Below, piece by piece: positions 1 to 4,699 of a DNA stretch of 5,620 nt. The stretch's first letter is position 1, and each line of letters opens with the position of its first letter. The notes under the pieces are model-generated. The model had not been told where the DNA came from and did not search any database. It worked only from the letters and a program-made list of their open reading frames with translations. Position numbers and translations under genes: made by a program. The stretch is from Patescibacteria group bacterium (GTDB taxonomy: Bacteria; Patescibacteriota; Dojkabacteria; SC72; T1SED10-24): the NCBI GenBank assembly GCA_007130415.1, contig SLSN01000022.1, positions 1 to 5,620 of the forward strand, given 5' to 3'.

Positions 1-8
1 CTACCAGT

Positions 9-119
9 CTATAAGTTATGAAAAACTTCTTCTCCATAATATGTATCCAAAAACACTTCGAAATCTAATTTAAATTTTTTCCAATCAACAGTTCTGAACT
101 TGTCCAGTAAAGGGAGCCA
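9..119 (-). other. Open stretch in frame beyond the stop of the FecR-like gene (possible C-terminal remnant or small ORF)
   Basis: After the TAA stop of the FecR-domain gene (122-120), the same minus-strand frame stays open for 36 codons until a TAG at 11-9. The conceptual peptide begins WLPLLDKF and ends YYGEEVFHNL. It looks protein-like (mixed charged and aromatic residues, no simple lysine/phenylalanine runs). There is no ATG in this frame; GTG and TTG codons exist but have no visible ribosome binding site. An ATG at 120-118 in another frame gives only 11 codons before TGA. It may be a former C-terminal extension cut off by a new stop, a readthrough tail, or chance. I do not recognise a family, and no other gene or RNA is visible in bases 1-119. 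Confidence 0.25.
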
Positions 120-1094
120 TTAAAAAAGATTAATTCCTATTTTTTCCAAAAAACTTTTTTCTTTGTATAGATTAAATGGTTCTTCAGGAAATTCGTCGTC
201 AAAAATTATTACCATATCACCATCTGTTAAACTTATTTTTTCCTTACCATCAATGCTCGTTACTTCAACTTCTCCTTCTTCTACAAATACAATTGTTCGT
301 TCTGCTGTTGTATTAATTGAGAACGTTGTTCCTCTTACACCAATAATAGCCACTATTGTCGAAACTTCAAACTTAGCTCCTTCAGGAATTTGGTCTGTTT
401 TGGCACGCAGTTGACCTCTGAAATCACTCATCATAGCATCTTCTCCTGTTTTGTGATATTTAATTTGTGTATTTGGTTTTAAGAGAATTTCTTTTTTTCC
501 ATCTGTTATCTTAACAACATTCTCTTTAGAATCTATCCCCTTTTGTACATCCTCTTCATCTGAGAAGTCATACACTATTTCTTCTGCTATATAGCATTCC
601 ATGCTAATCTCAAAATAAGATGCTCTCCAAAAGCTAGATGGTAAACTGAAATGTCCAACAGAGATTAGATTCTCCGAAGTACCAGCTGCACTTACATTTA
701 AAGTGTCTTTGTCTACAGAAAATTGCCCTGAGAATCTAACATTTTGATTTTCAATTTCAAAACTTCCATCTGTATTAACTTTACCTTTTAAATCATCATT
801 TATTGTAATATTTCTGTCTTTATCTACAAAAATAAAAAGAGGTTGCCTTTTATACAAATCTTGAAATGGTATATCAGTACCGTAACCTAGTCTCCTAGCA
901 TTCTCATATCCTTTTAAGAGTTCAGAATCTAATGGGTCCATTTGTATCCATCCCCCATATGATCCCACATAAAATTCATCACAGTCTACATATTTCATTA
1001 ATTTTTCTGCATCACTTTCGTTTTCAAAAAGACCACATCCAAAAAATATGAAAGAGAACAAAATTAAAAAAATAATTGTTATTTTTTTATACAT
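120..1094 (-). CDS. FecR-domain lipoprotein (orphan, cell-surface)
   Basis: A 324-residue exported protein with a FecR domain near its C-terminus. The N-terminus has a short basic start (MYKK), a hydrophobic stretch at 5-19 and a Cys at 20 preceded by FFG. This resembles a lipobox, although Phe at -3 and -2 is not canonical, so lipid anchoring is likely but not certain. Residues 21-190 look beta-rich and match nothing I can name; Cys38 and Cys167 could form a disulfide. The FecR core spans about 192-300, with the signature GVRGTTF at 252-258, then a beta-rich region and a glycine-turn pattern (EEGEVEV, DGKEKISL). Classical FecR proteins regulate a FecI-type sigma factor across the membrane. 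Here there is no sigma factor, no TonB receptor and no cytoplasmic N-terminal anti-sigma part, so a structural or ligand-binding surface role is more likely. It is the last gene of the minus-strand group, 54 nt after the phosphatase gene. No good ribosome binding site precedes the ATG. The domain call is firm; the function is unknown. Confidence 0.85.
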   Translation of the reverse strand: MYKKITIIFLILFSFIFFGCGLFENESDAEKLMKYVDCDEFYVGSYGGWIQMDPLDSELLKGYENARRLGYGTDIPFQDLYKRQPLFIFVDKDRNITINDDLKGKVNTDGSFEIENQNVRFSGQFSVDKDTLNVSAAGTSENLISVGHFSLPSSFWRASYFEISMECYIAEEIVYDFSDEEDVQKGIDSKENVVKITDGKKEILLKPNTQIKYHKTGEDAMMSDFRGQLRAKTDQIPEGAKFEVSTIVAIIGVRGTTFSINTTAERTIVFVEEGEVEVTSIDGKEKISLTDGDMVIIFDDEFPEEPFNLYKEKSFLEKIGINLF

Positions 1095-1101
1095 AACTTT
1101 T

Positions 1102-1122
1102 TTAAAAAATCTAATTTTTTAA
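1102..1122. repeat. All-AT perfect palindrome upstream of the FecR-like gene
   Basis: The 9-base arms TTAAAAAAT (1102-1110) and ATTTTTTAA (1114-1122) are perfectly complementary around the loop CTA. It lies in the 54-nt gap between the phosphatase stop and the FecR-like start. With no G or C in the stem, the RNA hairpin would be weak. It could be a weak terminator-like element for the phosphatase or a DNA-level site, but such palindromes also arise by chance in AT-rich spacers. Confidence 0.3.
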
Positions 1123-1130
1123 TTTTACCA
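1122..1130 (-). promoter_or_regulatory. Possible extended -10 promoter element for the FecR-like gene
   Basis: On the minus strand the gap upstream of the FecR-like gene contains TGGTAAAAT, which is a TGn extension followed by a five-of-six match to TATAAT. It ends 27 nt before the ATG. No convincing -35 hexamer is seen at 16-18 bp. It would allow separate transcription of the lipoprotein gene, but readthrough from the phosphatase gene is equally plausible. Confidence 0.25.
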
Positions 1131-1148
1131 TGAAAAAAGGGAAAATGT

Positions 1149-1682
1149 TTATGACAAACTTATTTTCTTCGCTACATCTAAAAATTTTTCACTTACTATT
1201 GTAGCTTCAATATTACTCTCTTTAAGCTCATCTAAATGCTTTACACCATGTCCACTAAGAAGATATGCTGTTTTACATCCTGCTTTTATTCCCATCGCAA
1301 CATCGCAAGGATGATCTCCTATCACCCAAGATTCTTTTAAATCAATCTCATAATCAGAAACTATCTCTTCTACGAATTTTGTGCTTGGTTTTTTACAATC
1401 ACACCCTCCAATATGTGGGCAAAAATATGTTCTTTCAATTTCTACTCCATTTGCATTAAGTTTTTTTAATAGATGGCCGTTAAATTGATGAAAATCCTTA
1501 ACCGTGTAATATCCTTTACCTATTCCTGATTGATTAGTTATTATGAAAAACAAATAATCTTTTTGTAATAATTTCAGTCCTTCAATAACTCCAGGATATA
1601 TTTTCATACTCTCTACCTTGTGTTCATACCCCTTATCTTCGATTAACGTACCGTCTCTGTCTAAAAAAATTGCCCTTTTCAT
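1149..1682 (-). CDS. HAD-superfamily phosphatase of the GmhB/HisB-N (HAD-IIIA) type
   Basis: A 177-residue cytoplasmic phosphatase, the usual length for GmhB-type enzymes. Motif I is DRDGT at 8-12, with Asp8 as the expected nucleophile and Asp10 as the acid/base. Motif II is TNQSGIGKG at 49-57. The metal knuckle is CPHIGGCDCKKP at 88-99, so the zinc ligands would be Cys88, His90, Cys94 and Cys96. Lys97 or Lys98 is the motif III lysine. Motif IV is GDHPCD at 122-127, with Asp123 and Asp127 for Mg2+. Known relatives dephosphorylate D-glycero-D-manno-heptose 1,7-bisphosphate, or histidinol phosphate in HisB. No heptose or histidine gene is nearby, so the substrate cannot be assigned and a general sugar-phosphate phosphatase is possible. 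The zinc loop is short. The ATG lies only 4 nt after the TAG of the YbjQ-family gene with no strong ribosome binding site, suggesting translational coupling. Confidence 0.9.
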   Translation of the reverse strand: MKRAIFLDRDGTLIEDKGYEHKVESMKIYPGVIEGLKLLQKDYLFFIITNQSGIGKGYYTVKDFHQFNGHLLKKLNANGVEIERTYFCPHIGGCDCKKPSTKFVEEIVSDYEIDLKESWVIGDHPCDVAMGIKAGCKTAYLLSGHGVKHLDELKESNIEATIVSEKFLDVAKKISLS

Positions 1683-1686
1683 TCTA

Positions 1687-2010
1687 CTACTTAACCTTCA
1701 CTGCAGTTCCATAAGCAAGCATTTCTGAAGCTCCAGTCATTACCATAGAAGTTGTAAACCTCATCCCTATGACAGCGTCAGCACCCATATCAATAGCTTC
1801 ATTAACCATCCTATTATATGCTTCTTCTCTTGCATCTTTACTCATCTCTGTATATGTTTTTACTTCCCCACCAACAATACTCTTAAGACTTGCTCCAATA
1901 TCTCTACCAACATTCCTTGCTCTTACGGTACTTCCCTTAACAACTCCAAGAATTTCAACAATGTTTTTTTCAGGAACATCAGTTCCGGTTGTAACAATTA
2001 TGTCTTTCAT
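1687..2010 (-). CDS. YbjQ/UPF0145 family protein
   Basis: A 107-residue protein of the YbjQ (UPF0145, PF01906) family, full length for the family. Seen signatures are VRARNVGRDIGASLK at about 29-43, IVGGEVKTYTEM at 45-56, an Arg/Glu-rich helix (AREEAYNRM, 60-68), GADAVIGMRF at 76-85 and EMLAYGTAV at 96-104. Solved family members form compact pentameric rings. A heavy-metal-binding role has been suggested from fold similarity but not established, and there are no Cys or clustered His residues here to support metal binding. It has no signal peptide or membrane helix, so it is predicted cytoplasmic. It follows the small membrane protein by 17 nt and precedes the phosphatase by 4 nt, so the three are probably one transcript. 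The region before the ATG is almost pure A/T with no Shine-Dalgarno site. Confidence 0.9.
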   Translation of the reverse strand: MKDIIVTTGTDVPEKNIVEILGVVKGSTVRARNVGRDIGASLKSIVGGEVKTYTEMSKDAREEAYNRMVNEAIDMGADAVIGMRFTTSMVMTGASEMLAYGTAVKVK

Positions 2011-2027
2011 GTTTTTTAAAAATAAAA

Positions 2028-2228
2028 TTATTTACGCTTTTTAATTTTTTCAATATCATCTTCCTTTTTATTAAAAAGGATTAAAAAACCAACAACTAAA
2101 AAGAATATTCCTAATACTATATTTGTGTAATCAATACCTCCCCAACTTAAAAAGCCAAAGAATATAATAAAAAGAATCGACAAGATTATAATTATTAGTC
2201 CTGTTATTATCCTACCTATAGCATTCAT
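2028..2228 (-). CDS. Small two-helix membrane protein, hypothetical
   Basis: A 66-residue hydrophobic protein with two predicted membrane helices, at about 5-28 and 36-53. A short loop (SWGGIDYTN) connects them, and a strongly basic tail (FNKKEDDIEKIKKRK) should lie in the cytoplasm by the positive-inside rule. I do not recognise a family; small two-helix proteins of this kind are common and poorly named. It is probably real because it has an upstream promoter with a perfect -10, a purine-rich AAAGGTAGAG before the ATG that can act as a ribosome binding site, and close downstream spacing to the YbjQ-family gene. The pairing with YbjQ hints at a shared task but does not define one. Confidence 0.75.
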   Translation of the reverse strand: MNAIGRIITGLIIIILSILFIIFFGFLSWGGIDYTNIVLGIFFLVVGFLILFNKKEDDIEKIKKRK

Positions 2229-2262
2229 TGTTCTCTACCTTTTATTTTATATAGACAATTTT

Positions 2263-2271
2263 ATTATATCA
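2263..2271 (-). promoter_or_regulatory. Extended -10 promoter for the four-gene minus-strand group
   Basis: On the minus strand the sequence TGATATAAT gives a perfect TATAAT (2268-2263) with the TGn extension. The -35 is weak: TTAATA at an 18-bp spacing matches four of six bases of TTGACA. The predicted start near 2256 would leave a leader of about 28 nt before the small membrane protein gene, with its purine-rich ribosome binding site. The same 15 bases, TTTGATATAATAAAA, recur exactly in the promoter at 4684-4698, which strengthens the call. No terminator is visible between the kinase stop (2289) and this promoter, so readthrough from the kinase is possible. Confidence 0.65.
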
Positions 2272-2288
2272 AAAGCTTAAAGAAAATA

Positions 2289-3431
2289 TTAAATCAAAGG
2301 TAACTTAACAATAAATTTCGCGCCGTTACGATATTTTGAGTCTAAAGAAACACTGCCTTTGTGTCTTTCAATTATCTCTTTAGTTATAGCAAGGCCCAAC
2401 CCACTACCGCCTTCTTTCCTAGATCTCCCTTTATCTATTCTATAAAATCTTTCAAAAATTTTATCTTTTTCTTCCTTGGCAATACCTTTTCCATTATCTG
2501 AGATATTAACAAATAAATCTTTTCCTTTTATCTGTGAAAAAATATTAACCCTATCACCACCTGAATATTTAATACTATTTTCAATAATATTCTTTAACGC
2601 CCTTTCTAATAACACCTTGTTACCCTTAATCTTTACACTCTTTGATTGATTTTTAAAGGCAATACTCATATCTTTTTTCTTTGAATTCCCTTCGAATAAA
2701 TTAATAACACTGTTAATTAATTCTTCTACTTCTATCTTCTCTTTCTTAAAATCAACGTTAGAAGTCATATGTGAAAGCAAAAGTAAGTCCTCAGTTAAAT
2801 TATCCATTAAAAATATTTGTTTTTTTGAACTATTCAAAAGTTTTTCTAATTCCTCTTTCGAAACTTTTTTGTTTTCTAATACTGTATCTAAATTTGCTTG
2901 AATAATTGTAAGGGGTGTTTTAATTTCATGAGAAGCATTTTCTACAAATTGTTTTTGAGATTCAAAAGCTTTTGACAGTTTTAAAACCATAGCATTAAAA
3001 CTCTTTATCAACTCAGAAATTTCATCTCCATTATCAATAAAATCTATTGGATTGCCAAGATTATCTGCTTCCTTTTTTCTAATTTCAGAATTTAATTTCT
3101 CCAAAGGTTTTAACATTACAGTTGCAAGAAAATATCCTCCAATAAAACTAAGCAAAATTAAAGGAAAAATGGAATAGGTTGAAACAACACGAATATTTTC
3201 AAGGTCCTTCATCCTGGATTCTCGAATTAATTCTCTTTCTTCCTGTTGAAGAGACCCCCACCTTGGTCGATCTAAATGAAACATACCTCGTCTACCGTCA
3301 TCATCTAATGGTTGCTCCATATAGTTCGTTAACCAGATATTAATACTGACTACAAAAAAAATACAAAAGATTGAAAGTAATAATGAATACCAAAAAGTAA
3401 GTTTAAATTTTAAGGTTTTATGTATTTTCAT
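2289..3431 (-). CDS. Sensor histidine kinase with HAMP domain (two-component system)
   Basis: A 380-residue membrane kinase, partner of the adjacent regulator. Order: membrane helix about 12-34; extracytoplasmic loop about 35-83; membrane helix about 84-107; HAMP about 108-160; dimerisation and phosphoacceptor domain with HEIKTPLT at 168-175 (His168 phosphorylated); ATPase domain with N box around Asn281/Asn285, G1 DNGKGI at 312-317 (Asp312), F box FERFYR at 326-331 and G2 GGSGLGLAI at 341-349. All catalytic motifs are intact. The loop is only about 50 residues, too short for a PAS or Cache sensor. It has an acidic patch (DDDGRRG) then a charged helix-like part with WGSLQQEERELIRESR. A loop this small may sense through the membrane, or through an accessory protein such as the secreted protein encoded upstream. 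The ATG overlaps the end of the regulator gene by 14 nt and is preceded by AAGGGA at a suitable distance, a better ribosome binding site than most here. Confidence 0.97.
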   Translation of the reverse strand: MKIHKTLKFKLTFWYSLLLSIFCIFFVVSINIWLTNYMEQPLDDDGRRGMFHLDRPRWGSLQQEERELIRESRMKDLENIRVVSTYSIFPLILLSFIGGYFLATVMLKPLEKLNSEIRKKEADNLGNPIDFIDNGDEISELIKSFNAMVLKLSKAFESQKQFVENASHEIKTPLTIIQANLDTVLENKKVSKEELEKLLNSSKKQIFLMDNLTEDLLLLSHMTSNVDFKKEKIEVEELINSVINLFEGNSKKKDMSIAFKNQSKSVKIKGNKVLLERALKNIIENSIKYSGGDRVNIFSQIKGKDLFVNISDNGKGIAKEEKDKIFERFYRIDKGRSRKEGGSGLGLAITKEIIERHKGSVSLDSKYRNGAKFIVKLPLI

Positions 3432-4086
3432 AAATATATCCCTTCCCTCTAATTGTTTTAATCCCTTTTTTCTCGGAGTCTATTTTTTTTCTTAAGGTCT
3501 TCATATGTGTTTTCACGGTATCTGAAAAAACATCTATTTCCCTATCCCAAACATGTTCCAAAAGCTCTTCTGCAGAAATTATTTTATTTTTATTACGAAT
3601 TAAATATTCTAAAATCCCCATCTCTTTGTTACTAAGCAAAATTTCTTTTCCATTTTTAGCCACCAATTTATTACTCTCTGGGCAAACACTCATCTTGTTA
3701 AACTCTAAAACGTTTTGTTTATTGTTACTATATCTTCTAATGACAGCATTTACTCTAGCTAAAACCTCCTTCATATCAAAAGGTTTTGTAATGTAATCAT
3801 CTGCTCCAGTGTCAAAACCCTCCAACTTATTATATATCTCTGACCTTGCAGTTAACATAACTATTGGGAGATCCATTTCTCTTTTTCGAACTTCTTTGGC
3901 TACTTTTACACCATCAACTAAAGGAAGGTTTAGGTCAAGAAGAATACAATCATATTCATTCGTGAAAATTAACTTTAAAGCCTCTGCACCATCCCTAGCT
4001 TCCTCAACAACATACTTCTTACTTAAAAAAAAATTACTGAGTAATTCTCTTAAATTTCTGTCATCTTCTACTATTAATATCTTCAT
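3418..4086 (-). CDS. OmpR/PhoB-family response regulator
   Basis: A 222-residue DNA-binding regulator if started at the ATG of MKILIVEDD. In that numbering, the receiver domain (1-118) has the acidic pair Asp8/Asp9, phosphoacceptor Asp51 in LLDLNLP, Thr79 in MLTAR and Lys101 in ITKPF. The winged-helix domain (about 125-220) has the recognition-helix segment SDTVKTHMKTLRKKI and the terminal hairpin IKTIRGKGYIYE. It should be phosphorylated by the overlapping kinase and bind direct repeats with 11-bp periodicity as a dimer, as is known for the family. A TTG two codons upstream (4092-4090) could also start the frame. I prefer the ATG because MKILIVEDD is the standard family start and the TTG overlaps the predicted -10 box. 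There is no Shine-Dalgarno site. The gene lies 56 nt after the secreted-protein gene, with a strong hairpin in between. Confidence 0.97.
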   Translation of the reverse strand: MKILIVEDDRNLRELLSNFFLSKKYVVEEARDGAEALKLIFTNEYDCILLDLNLPLVDGVKVAKEVRKREMDLPIVMLTARSEIYNKLEGFDTGADDYITKPFDMKEVLARVNAVIRRYSNNKQNVLEFNKMSVCPESNKLVAKNGKEILLSNKEMGILEYLIRNKNKIISAEELLEHVWDREIDVFSDTVKTHMKTLRKKIDSEKKGIKTIRGKGYIYENT

Positions 4087-4091
4087 GCTCA

Positions 4092-4097
4092 ATTATA
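4092..4097 (-). promoter_or_regulatory. Perfect -10 box just upstream of the regulator gene (leaderless start predicted)
   Basis: The minus strand reads GTGTATAATTGAGC and then the regulator ATG at 4086. Only 5 nt separate TATAAT from the ATG, so a normal start point would fall at or next to the A of ATG and give a leaderless mRNA. There is no clear -35 hexamer, because the inverted repeat at 4101-4126 occupies that position. A protein bound there could control this promoter. Confidence 0.45.
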
Positions 4098-4100
4098 CAC

Positions 4101-4126
4101 TGAAGGGCGACAATGATCGCCCTTCA
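4101..4126. repeat. Perfect 10-bp inverted repeat / hairpin between the secreted-protein and regulator genes
   Basis: The arms TGAAGGGCGA (4101-4110) and TCGCCCTTCA (4117-4126) are perfectly complementary around a 6-base loop, with six G-C pairs in an otherwise AT-rich spacer. It lies downstream of the secreted-protein stop and upstream of the regulator. Neither strand has a T tract after the stem, so it is not a standard intrinsic terminator. It could be a transcript-stabilising or processing hairpin that sets different levels of secreted protein and regulator, or a dimer-binding operator for the promoter at 4092-4097. Confidence 0.7.
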
Positions 4127-4142
4127 ATAGTTTGACAAGAAA

Positions 4143-4589
4143 TTATCTATTTCTTCCCTGCATTTTACCCCCAATACCTAGCTCTTGCATTAAGCCAGAA
4201 AGTTCTTGCATTTCTTCATGAGTTACCTCGAGTCCCTGCTCATTAAGAATCTCAAGCATCTCACCCTGTTGTCGACTCTGTCCGAACCCTCTATGTTCTT
4301 CTCTTGCTTGCAAAATTTGCATCTGTCTTTCACTAAGCTTACCTTCTTCAAAGGCCTCTTGAACTCTTACTGTTCTCTGATTATGCATTTCTGCTCTATG
4401 TTCTTCTTTTACTTCCCCAACAAGAACATTTAATTCTTCCTCATCCATATCTAGCCTTTCTGCTAGCTTGTCTACGAAAGGAAGGCTAAGAGAAGAATCC
4501 TTCTCAGTCTGTGCATACACTCCTCCAGCAAATGCTGTTAAAGCGACTGCAACAGCAGTAAAAACAAAGATCTTTTTTGATTTTTGCAT
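4143..4589 (-). CDS. Secreted helix-rich Spy/CpxP-like or DUF2680-like protein
   Basis: A 148-residue exported protein. The signal peptide has a basic start (MQKSKK), a hydrophobic core at 7-23 and a probable cleavage after VYA at 24-26, leaving about 122 mature residues with no cysteine. The mature part is highly charged and predicted helical: a segment like those of DUF2680 proteins (FVDKLAERLDMDEEELN, 38-54), a charged helix (VKEEHRAEMHNQRTVRVQEAF, 60-80), a GKLSERQMQIL segment (83-93) recalling the LTxxQ pattern of Spy/CpxP proteins, a Gln/Gly-rich linker, and a C-terminal helix. Spy and CpxP are periplasmic envelope-stress proteins, and CpxP inhibits its kinase. Position next to a two-component pair, plus a candidate regulator site upstream, supports an analogous role, but the sequence match is weak and this remains inference. 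The gene appears richer in G+C (over 40% in sampled stretches) than its neighbours, partly because of its Glu/Gln/Arg/Gly content. Confidence 0.75.
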   Translation of the reverse strand: MQKSKKIFVFTAVAVALTAFAGGVYAQTEKDSSLSLPFVDKLAERLDMDEEELNVLVGEVKEEHRAEMHNQRTVRVQEAFEEGKLSERQMQILQAREEHRGFGQSRQQGEMLEILNEQGLEVTHEEMQELSGLMQELGIGGKMQGRNR

Positions 4590-4621
4590 AAAAATATATA
4601 TTACAATTTAAATATGTTTTT

Positions 4622-4654
4622 AATATATACTTTGAAAGGTGAAGTCTTGGTGAA
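4622..4654 (-). promoter_or_regulatory. Promoter of the secreted-protein gene with an 11-bp-spaced direct repeat (candidate regulator site)
   Basis: On the minus strand TTCACC occurs at 4654-4649 and again at 4643-4638, exactly 11 bp apart. A -10-like TATATT follows at 4627-4622, with 10 bp between the second repeat and the -10. No good -35 hexamer is present at the usual place. OmpR/PhoB-family regulators are known to bind direct repeats at 11-bp periodicity, and at activated promoters these often replace the -35. The start point would be near 4615, giving a leader of about 25 nt with no Shine-Dalgarno site. The natural candidate binder is the regulator encoded two genes away. The repeat and spacing are seen directly; binding is inferred. 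Confidence 0.5.
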
Positions 4655-4684
4655 ATTTGATTGTTTAATTCCCACTTTACAATT

Positions 4685-4693
4685 TGATATAAT
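4685..4693 (+). promoter_or_regulatory. Extended -10 promoter of the ParB-like gene (leaderless start predicted)
   Basis: TGATATAAT provides a TGn extension and a perfect TATAAT at 4688-4693. The -35 is weak (TTAATT at 4665-4670, 17-bp spacing, three of six matches). Only 6 nt lie between the -10 and the ATG at 4700, so transcription should begin at or beside the start codon. The surrounding 15 bases are identical to those of the promoter at 2263-2271. Confidence 0.6.
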
Positions 4694-4699
4694 AAAAAT

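Noticed and set aside
88..120. Minus-strand ATG peptide of 11 codons (MAPFTGQVQNC) after the FecR-like gene
   Set aside because: It is too short, has no ribosome binding site and does not resemble anything known.
163..414. Plus-strand open frame of 83 codons
   Set aside because: It lies wholly inside the FecR-like gene on the opposite strand, over the conserved GVRGTTF region, and has low-complexity Ser/Thr/Val composition typical of an antisense shadow.
1265..1459. Plus-strand open frame of 64 codons
   Set aside because: It is antisense to the phosphatase motifs III and IV and shows no family resemblance or ribosome binding site.
1769..2044. Plus-strand open frame of 91 codons that looks like a hydrophobic protein
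   Set aside because: It is antisense to the well-conserved YbjQ-family gene; the apparent hydrophobicity comes from complementing its Glu/Lys/Ala codons.
4087..4092. TTG start codon for the response regulator
   Set aside because: The TTG overlaps the predicted TATAAT box, and the ATG two codons later gives the canonical MKILIVEDD start.
4101..4126. Standard intrinsic terminator
   Set aside because: The stem is good but neither strand has a T run after it, so I list it as an inverted repeat of uncertain role.
3809..4135. Plus-strand open frame of 108 codons
   Set aside because: It is antisense to the receiver domain of the response regulator and crosses the inverted repeat; Ser/Leu/Phe-rich shadow composition.
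4206..4433. Plus-strand open frame of 75 codons
   Set aside because: It is antisense to the secreted-protein gene, with no supporting start signal.
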